Assembly: GCF_004339745.1 (NCBI RefSeq)
Contig: NZ_SMGP01000001.1
Span: 2,046,001 to 2,110,000, forward strand
Length of the DNA stretch: 64,000 nucleotides
Source of the DNA: Paraburkholderia sp. BL9I2N2
GTDB lineage: Bacteria > Pseudomonadota > Gammaproteobacteria > Burkholderiales > Burkholderiaceae
Direction: 5' to 3'
Made by a program: the position numbers and the translations under genes. Numbering within the stretch: the stretch's first letter is position 1; each line of letters starts with the position of its first letter. Below, piece after piece: positions 1-8,631 of the stretch. The notes under the pieces were generated by a model, which worked only from the letters and a program-made list of their open reading frames with translations, searched no databases and was not told the DNA's origin.

Positions 1-181
1 ACTTGCGTTGCCGCCATCGACACAGCGAGGCCGCGCGACAGGCGCGACTTGTGGTTGACGGAACTGCGTTTGCAGTTACTGGACGGATTGATCGGGACTG
101 TCGGGCAGCACTGAACGTCCCGGATCGGCGCACAGGTCACGCCAACGAGCCGTGCCCCGGTCCATGCACAAACACAGCGCG

Positions 182-934
182 TTAGGGCATCGCCACGCCA
201 CGCTCTCTGCTGCGCGCCGTGCCGGCCTCGGTTTCCGTGTCGGTGCCAGTGACGTGAACGGCTGGCGCGCGCAACAACACACGAGACGCAATCCATTGCA
301 GCGCAGAGCACAAAACCAGATACACGATCCCGACGAACACGAAAATCTGCGCAGGGTAAATCATCAGACGGCTGTTGACCTGATTGGCGAGAAAGGTGAA
401 TTCCGGCACCCCAACGATATACGCGAGCGAAGTATCTTTAATGAGCGACACCCACTGATTGACGAACGACGGCATCATCACGCGTACCGCCTGCGGCAGC
501 ACCACATAGCGTAACGCTTGCCAACGCGTCAGCCCGAGTGACAGCGCCGCGTTCTGCTGGCCCGCTCCGATCGAGACGATGCCCGCATGTACCGAATGCG
601 ACAGATACGCGCCACCGATCAACGACAGCGCGCACACCACCGCCGCCAGACCCGGCACGTCGACATGCAGCAGAATCGGCATCAGGAAGAACGTCCAGAA
701 AATCAGCATCAGCACCGGAATCGCCCGGAAAAACGCGACGATTCCGAGCAGAAGCAGATGCGCGGCGCCGCGCGTCATCGAGAGCGCCACACCGCCTGCC
801 AGACCTACCGCAGCGGACAGCAGCGCCGACACCACCGACAGCACCACAGTCAACGCCGCGCCACCCAGCGGCCCATTGGGGAACGCACCTAGCAGCAGAT
901 ATCGCAGCGTCGGCAGCGATTCGAGCGCACTCAT
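182..934 (-). CDS. Amino-acid-type ABC transporter permease (second of pair)
   Basis: Inner-membrane permease of the HisM/GltK polar amino acid family, 250 aa. About five hydrophobic helices are visible, and the EAA cytoplasmic loop (around residues 140-160, ALSLGLTRWQALRYVVLPQA) contacts the ATPase. The start ATG at 934 overlaps the stop of the upstream permease by 4 bp (ATGA), so the two are translationally coupled and probably form a heterodimer. A longer reading frame continues upstream but only runs through the other permease out of frame, so I rejected it. No ATPase gene is visible; it may lie left of the window. Substrate is inferred from context to be a cystine-like or other sulfur-containing amino acid. 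Confidence 0.88.
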   Translation of the reverse strand: MSALESLPTLRYLLLGAFPNGPLGGAALTVVLSVVSALLSAAVGLAGGVALSMTRGAAHLLLLGIVAFFRAIPVLMLIFWTFFLMPILLHVDVPGLAAVVCALSLIGGAYLSHSVHAGIVSIGAGQQNAALSLGLTRWQALRYVVLPQAVRVMMPSFVNQWVSLIKDTSLAYIVGVPEFTFLANQVNSRLMIYPAQIFVFVGIVYLVLCSALQWIASRVLLRAPAVHVTGTDTETEAGTARSRERGVAMP

Positions 935-1671
935 GCGTGCCCCCTTTGCAACGCACGCGCACCCGTGCGTTGCCAGATCACCAATGCAATTTCGATCAAC
1001 GCGATGGTGACGACATACAGCACGGTTGCCGTACCGAAGGCCTGAAAAGTCCGGAAGCTCTCCGTGTCGACCTGACGCGACATATACGACAGCTCGGCCA
1101 CGCCGATCGCCATTGTCAGCGACGAGTTCTTCACGATATTCATGTATTGCCCCGCGAGCGGCGGCGTGGCGATACGCACCGCTTGCGGCAAGATCACATG
1201 ACGTAAGGTGGCGTAACGCGTCATGCCCAAGGCGGCGCCGGCCTGATATTGCGCGACGCCCACGCCGCGAATGCCGGCGCGAAACTCTTCGGCGATAAAG
1301 GCGGTGCTGTAGCAGGTCAAGCCGAGCCAGCCCGCGAACAGCTCGAAGCTCGGCCAGCGCAGAACAATAGGCCCAACGTTCAACAGATGCGGCGCGTTCA
1401 GCCACGTCATCCACAGCTGGGGCAGCAGCGTCGCCGCGCCGAAGTACCAGAATAGCAACTGCGCCAGCAGCGGCGAATTGCGAAACACGAGCACATAGAG
1501 CCGTGCCGCAGCGGCGACCGTGCGATGTTGGGAGATTTGAGCCACGGCCAGCCCGAAGCCTAGCAACGTGGCGCATACGCTCACGCAAGCCGACAGAACC
1601 AGGGTGATGACAAAGCCATGTGCGAGCCAGTCGAGATAGCGAGGCTCCAGCCAGAGATTCATGAAATGCAT
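931..1671 (-). CDS. Amino-acid-type ABC transporter permease (first of pair)
   Basis: Membrane permease of the polar amino acid ABC family, 246 aa, with typical N-terminal hydrophobic helix (residues 15-40), conserved FRNSPLLAQL-type segment and an EAA loop (AALGMTRYATLRHVILPQAVR). It forms the transport channel together with the downstream permease, which it overlaps by 4 bp. It lies 94 bp after the solute-binding protein gene, with a stem-loop between. Two in-frame ATG codons (1671 and 1662) are possible starts and neither has a strong ribosome site. The family is clear; the substrate is not. Confidence 0.88.
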   Translation of the reverse strand: MHFMNLWLEPRYLDWLAHGFVITLVLSACVSVCATLLGFGLAVAQISQHRTVAAAARLYVLVFRNSPLLAQLLFWYFGAATLLPQLWMTWLNAPHLLNVGPIVLRWPSFELFAGWLGLTCYSTAFIAEEFRAGIRGVGVAQYQAGAALGMTRYATLRHVILPQAVRIATPPLAGQYMNIVKNSSLTMAIGVAELSYMSRQVDTESFRTFQAFGTATVLYVVTIALIEIALVIWQRTGARALQRGHA

Positions 1672-1700
1672 TCGAAAAACCGCGGTCCTCTATCAGCAAG

Positions 1701-1738
1701 ACGGCCCGGCCGCGCGTTTCGAGTCATGACCGGGCCGT
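1701..1738 (-). promoter_or_regulatory. Intra-operon stem-loop between binding-protein and permease genes
   Basis: Perfect 9-bp inverted repeat, ACGGCCCGG at 1701-1709 and CCGGGCCGT at 1730-1738, with a 20-nt loop and no T-tract. Stem-loops at this place in ABC operons commonly stabilise the abundant binding-protein mRNA or partly terminate transcription before the permease genes. Role is inferred. Confidence 0.5.
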
Positions 1739-1765
1739 ATTCAGGCGCTTAGAAAGCGACGTACG

Positions 1766-2584
1766 TCAGCTCTTTTGCGCGTCGCCGATCTTGAACAAAC
1801 GTGGCAACGGCGCGGCACTTGTCGGGCCGAACCAGGTGTCGTAAATCTTGCCGGCCGTGCCTTTGGCCTCCAGATCCTTCAACGTCTCGTTGACGACATT
1901 CAGCAGTCGCGTCTCGCCCTTCGGCACACCCACGCCTTCGTAGTCGTTGGAGATGGTGAACGGCGGGATCTCGTAGTTCGCCTTGTCCGGCACTTTAGCC
2001 AGCAACGCGACGAGCTTCGGCCCGTCTTGCGTAATCGCCTGCACATTGCCCGTGCGCAGCGCGGCGAAAGCGAACGGCGTGTCGTCGTAAGCGACGATCG
2101 TGGCGCCCGGGAATTGCGCGCGCACCTGCTGCTCATTGGTCGTGCCTTTGTCCGCACCGATACGCAAGCTGTTCAACTGCTGCGGCGACGTGAGCGTGCC
2201 CTTCTTCGCGATGAACTGCGTGCCGGACGCAAAATACGGGGTGCTGAAATCCACCTCCTTCTTGCGATCGTCGGTAATCGTAAAGTTGGCGAACACCAGA
2301 TCCACCTTGCCCGACTTCAGGAAGGCGATGCGGTTGGCCGGATTGGTCGGCTGGATATCGAGCTTGACGCCGAGCCGGGTCGCGAGAGCACGCGCATAGT
2401 CGATGTCGAGCCCGACGATCTGGTTGTTCTTCGGATCGACAAAGCCGAACGGCGGATTGCTGTCGAACGCGGCAACTCGCAGCACGCCCGCTTTCCTGAT
2501 GTCGTCGAGGCGATCCGCGTGCGCGGCGGTAGACAAGACGAGCAGACTTCCGGCAAGCACTGCCCCAAGCACTCTGAAATTCAT
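1766..2584 (-). CDS. Periplasmic amino-acid-type ABC solute-binding protein
   Basis: SBP_bac_3 family periplasmic receptor, 272 aa. A Sec signal peptide (residues 1-23, cleavage after AHA) precedes the mature protein, which begins with the familiar IRKAGVLRVA strand; FANFTITDDRKKEVDFSTPY is the family signature around residues 100-120. It captures substrate for the two permeases encoded just downstream. An AGGA ribosome site lies about 11 bp before the ATG. The upstream neighbour on the same strand is a flavin monooxygenase, so the ligand may be an organosulfur amino acid (inference from operons of that type). Confidence 0.9.
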   Translation of the reverse strand: MNFRVLGAVLAGSLLVLSTAAHADRLDDIRKAGVLRVAAFDSNPPFGFVDPKNNQIVGLDIDYARALATRLGVKLDIQPTNPANRIAFLKSGKVDLVFANFTITDDRKKEVDFSTPYFASGTQFIAKKGTLTSPQQLNSLRIGADKGTTNEQQVRAQFPGATIVAYDDTPFAFAALRTGNVQAITQDGPKLVALLAKVPDKANYEIPPFTISNDYEGVGVPKGETRLLNVVNETLKDLEAKGTAGKIYDTWFGPTSAAPLPRLFKIGDAQKS

Positions 2585-2767
2585 AGCGGTGGTTTCCTGT
2601 TGTTCTTGATGATCCGCGCAAGACGTCGATCGACGTTCTTTCTTGCGCGTGAGCCACTCACTCTACCAACGCTGCCGGACAGAACAAACGAAGCAATTCT
2701 CAGGTGCTAAGCGGCGAAAGTCATATCGCCGGCGCTGGAATGCCCGCGTTGCCAGGAGCGGCTCACA

Positions 2768-4090
2768 TCACGCGGGAAAAAACCGGTTTTCAGGCCGCGG
2801 CAACCCGAGATTCTCGCGCAGCGTCACGCCTTCATACTCGCGCCGGAACAGCCCTCGCTTCTGCAATTCAGGAATGACTTTATCGACGAAGTCATCGAGG
2901 CCGGCGGGAAGGTGCGAGAACATCACATTGAACCCGTCCGAGCCCTCCTCCACCAACCACTGCTCCATCTGATCCGCGATCATCGCAGCCGTGCCGACCA
3001 TCTCAAGTCCCGAGTAGCCGCCAATGCGCTGCGCGAGCTGGCGAATCGTCAGGCCATCACGCTGCGCCCATTCGACCACCCTTTGCCGTGCCGTACGGCT
3101 CGCATTGGTTTCGGGGATTTCCGGCAATGGGCCGTTCGGATCGAAGCCGGACACATCGTGCCCCAATGCAATCGACAACGAAGCGAGGCCGCTCTCGTAG
3201 TGAACGAACGTGTCGAGTCGCGCGCGCGTCTCCTGCGCCTCGTCCAGCGTATCGCCCACCACGACGAAGGCGGCCGGCAAGATCTTCATGTGATCGCGCT
3301 GCCGACCGAGTTTCTCCATGCGGCCTTTTACATCGGCGTAGAAGCGCTTTCCGTCAGCCAGATTGCTTTGCGCGGTGAACACCACCTCGGCGGTTTCGGC
3401 CGCGATCTGCCGCCCCGCTTCGGATGAACCGGCCTGCACGATGACCGGCCAGCCCTGAATGGGGCGCGCGATATTCAACGGTCCGCGCACGGAGAAGCTG
3501 TCGCTCTTGTAATTCAGCACATGCAGTTTCTGCGGATCGAAGTAGGTACCGGTTGCCGTATCGCGGACAAAGGCGTCGTCGGCCCAACTGTCCCACAGGC
3601 CGGTGACCACATCGAAGAACTCGCGGGCACGCCGATAGCGTTCGTCATGCTCGACATGCTCGTCGAGGCCGAAATTGAGCGCGGCGTCCGGGTTCGACGT
3701 CGTCACGAGATTCCATCCTGCGCGGCCGCCGCTGATGTGATCGAGCGAGGCGAAACGCCGGGCCACGTGATAAGGCGCGTCGAACGTGGTGGACGCGGTG
3801 GCGACCAGCCCTAGCCTTTCGGTTACCGCCGCCAGCGCGGGCAACAGCGTCAGCGGCTCGAACGACGTGACCGTGTGGCTATGCTTGAGCGCATCCAGCG
3901 GCATATTGAGCACCGCGAGATGGTCGGCCATGAAGAACGCGTCGAAGCGGCCGCGTTCGAGCGTCTGCGCAAAACGCTTCAGGTGGCCGAAATTGAAGTT
4001 GGCGTCCGGATAGGCGCCGGGATAGCGCCATGCGCCGGTATGAATCGTCGTGGGACGCATGAAGGCGCCGAGGCGAAGCTGACGTGACAT
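2768..4090 (-). CDS. FMN-dependent monooxygenase, NtaA/SnaA/SoxA (DszA) family
   Basis: Luciferase-like two-component monooxygenase, 440 aa, close in build to nitrilotriacetate monooxygenase A and YtnJ. The ATG at 4090 begins the family's MSRQLRLG... N-terminus; a longer frame upstream lacks family sequence. Visible marks are HTGAWRYPGA near residues 17-26, the DHISGGRAGWNLVTTSNP segment around residue 125 that binds flavin, and a C-terminal SGLEMVGTAAMIADQM segment. It needs reduced FMN from a separate reductase, not seen here. It heads an operon with an amino-acid-type ABC transporter, a combination known for import and C-S cleavage of modified cysteines. Exact substrate unknown. Confidence 0.88.
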   Translation of the reverse strand: MSRQLRLGAFMRPTTIHTGAWRYPGAYPDANFNFGHLKRFAQTLERGRFDAFFMADHLAVLNMPLDALKHSHTVTSFEPLTLLPALAAVTERLGLVATASTTFDAPYHVARRFASLDHISGGRAGWNLVTTSNPDAALNFGLDEHVEHDERYRRAREFFDVVTGLWDSWADDAFVRDTATGTYFDPQKLHVLNYKSDSFSVRGPLNIARPIQGWPVIVQAGSSEAGRQIAAETAEVVFTAQSNLADGKRFYADVKGRMEKLGRQRDHMKILPAAFVVVGDTLDEAQETRARLDTFVHYESGLASLSIALGHDVSGFDPNGPLPEIPETNASRTARQRVVEWAQRDGLTIRQLAQRIGGYSGLEMVGTAAMIADQMEQWLVEEGSDGFNVMFSHLPAGLDDFVDKVIPELQKRGLFRREYEGVTLRENLGLPRPENRFFPA

Positions 4091-4295
4091 GTGCCGCTCT
4101 CCATTGCGAATAGGTCGGGCCAGTTTAATCGCGCTTCGCCGCGGCTGCTTGCGGCCGATTCGCGGGTCATTCCCACTCCCGGCCGCCGTGCCGCGCGGAT
4201 GCGCGCCGGCATCCATCCCAAATGCGTCCCTGAAGAAATACAAAGCACAAAATCTTCGTTCGCCCGGCACGACTCCATCACTAGACTGTGATTCA

Positions 4296-4311
4296 ACTTG
4301 TCATAACAAGT
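4296..4311. promoter_or_regulatory. Perfect 16-bp palindrome upstream of the gntR gene, candidate operator
   Basis: ACTTGT at 4296-4301 and ACAAGT at 4306-4311 are perfect complements around CATA. It lies 20 bp before the GntR/UTRA start codon. GntR/HutC-subfamily proteins commonly bind palindromes with TTGT...ACAA arms, so autoregulation of the operon is a fair inference. Confidence 0.55.
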
Positions 4312-4331
4312 ACGGACAACCCCGCAAAACC

Positions 4332-5111
4332 ATGACGAAACCCGACCTCGCCAACGTGCTGCCGCTTGCCGCTGCTCCGCTCTACGAGCAGATCAAGACG
4401 GAGTTGCGCGCACGCATTCTCAACGGCACGTATGCGGCCCATTCGCAGATGCCCTCCGAAAACGATCTGTGCGCGATGTTCGACGTCAGCCGCATCACCG
4501 TGCGGCAAGCACTCGGCGATCTGCAGAAGGAAGGCCTCGTTTTCAAGCTGCACGGCAAGGGCACCTTCGTTTCCAAGCCGAAAGCATTCCAGAACGTCGG
4601 CGCGCTGCAGGGCTTCGCCGAAGCGATGTCGTCGATGGGCTATGAAATCGTCAACCAGCTCAAGCACATCCGTTTCATGCCGGCCACCGCCCAGATCGCT
4701 CAGCGCCTTGAGTTGCCCGAAGGCGCGAAAGTGGCCGAGATCCACCGCGTGCGTCTGCTCAATCGTGAACCGGTGTCGCTGGAAATCACATGGGTGCCCG
4801 AAGCATTAGGCAAGCGCCTCGCCAATGCCGACCTCGTCACGCGCGACATCTTTCTGATTCTCGAGAACGATTGCGCCGTGCCGCTCGGCCACGCGGACGT
4901 TTCCATCGACGCCATTCTCGCCGACGAAGACATCGTCGAAGCATTGAACGTCGAGGAAGGCAGCCCAGTGCTGCGGATCGAACGTCTCACCCATAGCGCG
5001 GACGGCACGCCGATCGACTACGAATACCTCTATTTCCGCGGCGATGCATTCCAGTACCGCTTTCGCATCGATCGTCAGAAAGAGAAGAAGAGCACAAGGA
5101 AGACGAAATGA
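4332..5111 (+). CDS. GntR-family regulator with UTRA ligand domain (HutC/FarR subfamily)
   Basis: DNA-binding repressor, 259 aa. The winged helix (residues 15-80) contains PSENDLCAMFDVSRITVRQAL, typical of GntR, followed by the UTRA effector domain (about residues 95-240) ending with the family's YEYLYFRGDAFQYRF strand. I chose the ATG at 4332 because the frame upstream carries no family sequence and the palindrome at 4296 would sit in the promoter. The stop overlaps the next start as ATGA, so it is co-translated with the AprA-like gene and is probably the local regulator of the operon, sensing an unknown small molecule. Confidence 0.9.
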   Translation: MTKPDLANVLPLAAAPLYEQIKTELRARILNGTYAAHSQMPSENDLCAMFDVSRITVRQALGDLQKEGLVFKLHGKGTFVSKPKAFQNVGALQGFAEAMSSMGYEIVNQLKHIRFMPATAQIAQRLELPEGAKVAEIHRVRLLNREPVSLEITWVPEALGKRLANADLVTRDIFLILENDCAVPLGHADVSIDAILADEDIVEALNVEEGSPVLRIERLTHSADGTPIDYEYLYFRGDAFQYRFRIDRQKEKKSTRKTK

Positions 5112-6841
5112 ATACGCATGTGATCGAGTACGACCTGGTCGTCGTGGGCGGCGGCACGGCCGGCCCTATGGCTGCCGTCAAGGCCAAGGAACAGAACCCG
5201 AACCTCAAGGTACTGCTGCTGGAAAAGGCCAACGTCAAGCGCAGCGGCGCGATTTCGATGGGGATGGATGGCCTGAACAATGCCATCATCCCCGGTCACG
5301 CGACACCCGAGCAATACACGCGCGAAATCACCATCGCAAACGACGGCATCGTCGATCAGTCGGCCGTCTACGCTTACGCGCGGCACAGCTTCAAGACCAT
5401 CGAGGAACTGGACCGCTGGGGCGTGAAGTTCGAAAAAGACGGTACCGGCGACTATGCCGTCAAGAAAGTGCATCACATGGGCTCTTATGTCCTGCCGATG
5501 CCGGAAGGCCACGACATCAAGAAAGTGCTGTACCGGCAGCTCAAACGCGCGCGCATTGCGATCACCAATCGGATCGTTGTCACTCGCGTGTTGACCGATG
5601 CGCAAGGGAGCGCCTGCGGCGTGCTGGGCTTCGATTGCCGCACGGCCGATTTCTACGTGGTGCGCGCCAAGGCGGTGATCCTCTGCTGCGGCGCGGCGGG
5701 CCGGCTCGGCTTGCCGTCGTCGGGATATCTGATGGGCACTTACGAGAACCCCACCAACGCCGGCGACGGCTACGCGATGGCCTATCACGCCGGCGCCGCG
5801 CTGGCGAACCTCGAGTGCTTCCAGATCAACCCGCTGATCAAGGACTACAACGGCCCGGCCTGCGCCTACGTGACGGGACCGCTCGGCGGTTTTACGGCCA
5901 ACGGCAAGGGTGAACGCTTCATCGAATGCGATTACTGGAGCGGGCAGATGATGTGGGAGTTCTATCAGGAACTGCAGAGCGGCAATGGCCCCGTGTTTCT
6001 GAAGCTCGACCATCTCGCGGAAGAAACCATTCAGACCATCGAGCAGATTCTGCATACGAACGAGCGCCCGAGCCGCGGACGTTTTCATGCGGGACGCGGC
6101 ACCGACTATCGCGAGCAGATGATCGAGATGCACATCTCCGAGATCGGCTTTTGCAGCGGTCATAGCGCATCCGGCGTGTACGTGAACGAGCGCGCGGAAA
6201 CTACGGTTGCGGGTCTCTATGCTGCCGGCGACATGGCGGCCGTGCCGCACAACTACATGCTCGGCGCGTTTACCTATGGCTGGTTCGCCGGCCACAACGC
6301 CGCGCAATACATCGAGGGCCGCGAGCATGCCGCGCTGGACGACGAGCAGATCGAAGCTGAGCGCTCACGCATCTACGCCCCGCTCGAACGGGACACCGGG
6401 CTCGCGCCGGCGCAGGTCGAATACAAGCTGCGCCGCATGGTGAACGACTATCTGCAACCGCCGAAAGTCACGCGCAAGATGGAAATCGGCCAGCAGCGCT
6501 TTGCCGAAATCGCCGACGACATCGGCCGGATCAAGGCCGACAATCCGCACGAACTGATGCGCGCCGCCGAAGTGCGGGCGATTCGCGATTGCGCCGAAAT
6601 GGCCGCGCACGCATCGCTGTATCGCACGGAGAGCCGCTGGGGGCTGTACCACCATCGGGTCGACTATCCGCAGCGCAACGACGCGGACTGGTTTTGCCAC
6701 ACGCATCTGCGCAAGGACGCAACGGGTCGCATGAGCAGCGAAAAACGCGCCGTCGAACCCTACGTGGTGCCACTCGACGCTCACGACAGTCACGCCTATC
6801 AGAACTTGCGCATCGGCGAACCCGCGCTTGCCGACGCCTGA
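5108..6841 (+). CDS. AprA-like FAD flavoprotein (fumarate reductase/adenylylsulfate reductase alpha family)
   Basis: Soluble flavoprotein of the FrdA/SdhA/AprA superfamily, 577 aa. The FAD dinucleotide fold starts at residue 9 (VVVGGGTAGP), a second FAD motif (GLYAAGDMAAVPHNYMLGA) lies near residues 372-390, and a helical C-terminal domain follows. There is no signal peptide or membrane anchor. Together with the downstream 2[4Fe-4S] protein it has the AprA/AprB layout rather than the Sdh layout. AprA enzymes join or split sulfite and AMP; whether this one does so is not shown. It is translationally coupled to gntR and followed 9 bp later by the ferredoxin gene. Function in a new redox reaction on an imported compound is inferred. 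Confidence 0.8.
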   Translation: MNTHVIEYDLVVVGGGTAGPMAAVKAKEQNPNLKVLLLEKANVKRSGAISMGMDGLNNAIIPGHATPEQYTREITIANDGIVDQSAVYAYARHSFKTIEELDRWGVKFEKDGTGDYAVKKVHHMGSYVLPMPEGHDIKKVLYRQLKRARIAITNRIVVTRVLTDAQGSACGVLGFDCRTADFYVVRAKAVILCCGAAGRLGLPSSGYLMGTYENPTNAGDGYAMAYHAGAALANLECFQINPLIKDYNGPACAYVTGPLGGFTANGKGERFIECDYWSGQMMWEFYQELQSGNGPVFLKLDHLAEETIQTIEQILHTNERPSRGRFHAGRGTDYREQMIEMHISEIGFCSGHSASGVYVNERAETTVAGLYAAGDMAAVPHNYMLGAFTYGWFAGHNAAQYIEGREHAALDDEQIEAERSRIYAPLERDTGLAPAQVEYKLRRMVNDYLQPPKVTRKMEIGQQRFAEIADDIGRIKADNPHELMRAAEVRAIRDCAEMAAHASLYRTESRWGLYHHRVDYPQRNDADWFCHTHLRKDATGRMSSEKRAVEPYVVPLDAHDSHAYQNLRIGEPALADA

Positions 6842-6850
6842 GGAGCCACC

Positions 6851-7096
6851 ATGCCGACGACACCGCACAACATTTTCCAGCGCAGCGCCGCACCCGTCAC
6901 GATCGACGAGGACAAGTGCATTGCCGACAAAGGCTGCACGGTCTGCGTGGATGTCTGCCCGCTCGACCTGCTCGCGATCGATCTGAGCAAAGGCAAGGCC
7001 TATATGAAGTTCGACGAATGCTGGTACTGCATGCCTTGCGAAAAAGATTGCCCGACCGATGCGGTCAGGGTCGAGATTCCCTATCTGCTGCGGTAA
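6851..7096 (+). CDS. Small 2[4Fe-4S] ferredoxin, AprB-like
   Basis: 81-aa iron-sulfur protein with eight cysteines in two motifs: C23-x5-C29-x2-C32-x3-C36-P and C57-x2-C60-x2-C63-x3-C67-P. The long x5 spacing in the first motif resembles AprB and distinguishes it from common bacterial ferredoxins, whose motifs use x2. It very likely passes electrons to or from the FAD of the AprA-like protein encoded 9 bp upstream. A ribosome site (GAGG in ctgaggagccacc) overlaps the end of that gene. It lacks the C-terminal tail of true AprB, so it may be a reduced version. Confidence 0.85.
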   Translation: MPTTPHNIFQRSAAPVTIDEDKCIADKGCTVCVDVCPLDLLAIDLSKGKAYMKFDECWYCMPCEKDCPTDAVRVEIPYLLR

Positions 7097-7161
7097 CGAC
7101 GAAGCATCGCGACGAACCATCCACTTTGAAACACGGCCGCTTATCAACCGGGGTTTAACTC

Positions 7162-8592
7162 ATGAATATCCGTCATCTGCTTGCCACGACGCTCCTCGCG
7201 AGCGGCCTGCTGGCGCTCACCGCCGGCGCGGCGCGCGCCGAGACCATCCGCATTGCGATCGGCACTCAGGACACGACGATCAATTGCGCCACCGGCGGCC
7301 TGCTGATCCGCGAACTGAATCTGCTCGACAAGTATCTGCCGCACGACGGCAAGTACAAGGACGTCAAATACGACGTGCAATGGAAGGACTTCACGTCCGG
7401 CGCGCCGATCACCAATGAGATGGTCGCGGGCAAGCTCGATTTCGGATCGATGGCGGACTTTCCTGGTTCATTGAACGGCACGGCCTTCCAGAAGGCGGGT
7501 AAGAAGAGCGTGTTCATTACCGTGCTCTCAGGCAGCATCGAGGGCAGCGGCAACGGCATTGTCGTGCCGGACGACTCGCCGATCCGCTCGGTCGCCGACC
7601 TGAAGGGCAAGACGATCTCGGTGCCGTTCGCCTCGGCAGCGCACGGCATGCTGTTGCGGGCCGTGAAGGCACAAGGCTGGAATCCCGACACTGACGTGAA
7701 CATCATCACGCAGTCGCCGGAAGTGGCAGGCAGCGCGCTAAAGGCGCATAAGATCGACGCCCATGCCGACTTCGTGCCGTTCGCCGAACTGTTCCCGTTC
7801 CGCGGCTTTGCGCGCAAGATTTACGACGGCGCGCAGACGCATGCGCCGACCTTCCACGGCACGCTGGTCGATGCCGACTACGCGAAGCGCTATCCGGAGG
7901 TGGTGGTCGCGTATCTGCGCGCGGTGATCGAAGCCAACCAGCTGTTCGCGCAAGATCCGGAGAAGTACAGTCAGCTGATCCAGAAAGTGACCGGCATCGA
8001 CGCCGAAGTCAATTATCTGTTCCACGGGCCGCTCGGTCTGCAAACGCGTGATCTGACGTGGAAGCCCGAATACCGCCAGGCGACGGTCACGGCCATCAGC
8101 ACGCTCAAGCTGCTGAAGAAGACCGACGTCGATCTGGATGTGAACACCTTCATCGACGATCGCTATATCCGCGAAGCGTTCAAGCAATCCGGCCTGAACT
8201 ACGACGCGGCGCTCAAGAACTACGCGAAACAACCGCTCGTCGCCGATGACGCGCAAACCGGCAAGCGCATCACCGATCTGCGCAGCGTCACGCAGGTCTG
8301 GGTCGATGGCGAAGGCAAGGTGCGCGACTACGCGTCGGCCCAGGAAGCGTTCGCCGCCGTCAATACGCTCGAGCGAGGCGGCAAGAAAGTGCGCGTCGTC
8401 TACATCCAGGATCATTCGAGCGGACTGAAGCTCTTTGCCAATCAGGCCTGGTACGTGAAGGATGCCAAGGGCAACCTCGCCGGATTCCTCCTGAAAGAAA
8501 ACGCGGATAGCTACGCGAAACAGGTGAACGGCAATGTCGTGGATTTCGCCGCCGCCAAAACCGACGCGACACAAGCCGTCGCGGCGCGCTAA
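7162..8592 (+). CDS. SsuA/TauA-type periplasmic binding protein with NosL-like C-terminal domain
   Basis: 476 aa, longer than ordinary SsuA/TauA/NrtA receptors (about 320 aa). A signal peptide (residues 1-26) precedes an NMT1/SsuA-type receptor domain (about 27-350) with IRIAIGTQDTT at its start. From about residue 367 a further domain follows: TQVWVDGEGKVRDYASAQEAF, then VRVVYIQDH, then AWYVKDAKG and ADSYAKQVNGNVVDF near 428-463. This order and spacing match the second half of NosL copper-binding lipoproteins, though the NosL CxM copper ligands are absent. It is followed by permease and ATPase genes and preceded by the AprA-like pair. Ligand unknown; sulfonate- or oxyanion-like by family. 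Confidence 0.82.
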   Translation: MNIRHLLATTLLASGLLALTAGAARAETIRIAIGTQDTTINCATGGLLIRELNLLDKYLPHDGKYKDVKYDVQWKDFTSGAPITNEMVAGKLDFGSMADFPGSLNGTAFQKAGKKSVFITVLSGSIEGSGNGIVVPDDSPIRSVADLKGKTISVPFASAAHGMLLRAVKAQGWNPDTDVNIITQSPEVAGSALKAHKIDAHADFVPFAELFPFRGFARKIYDGAQTHAPTFHGTLVDADYAKRYPEVVVAYLRAVIEANQLFAQDPEKYSQLIQKVTGIDAEVNYLFHGPLGLQTRDLTWKPEYRQATVTAISTLKLLKKTDVDLDVNTFIDDRYIREAFKQSGLNYDAALKNYAKQPLVADDAQTGKRITDLRSVTQVWVDGEGKVRDYASAQEAFAAVNTLERGGKKVRVVYIQDHSSGLKLFANQAWYVKDAKGNLAGFLLKENADSYAKQVNGNVVDFAAAKTDATQAVAAR

Positions 8593-8631
8593 CCGCCGAG
8601 CCGCGGCCTGCCTCACTCAGGAGAGTCCTCG

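Noticed and set aside
4089..4331. Longer N-terminus for the GntR/UTRA regulator
   Set aside because: It would cover the palindrome and lacks GntR-like sequence; the ATG at 4332 fits the family start.
5075..6328. A 417-codon minus-strand frame opposite the AprA-like gene
   Set aside because: Antisense shadow; alanine/arginine-rich without family sequence.
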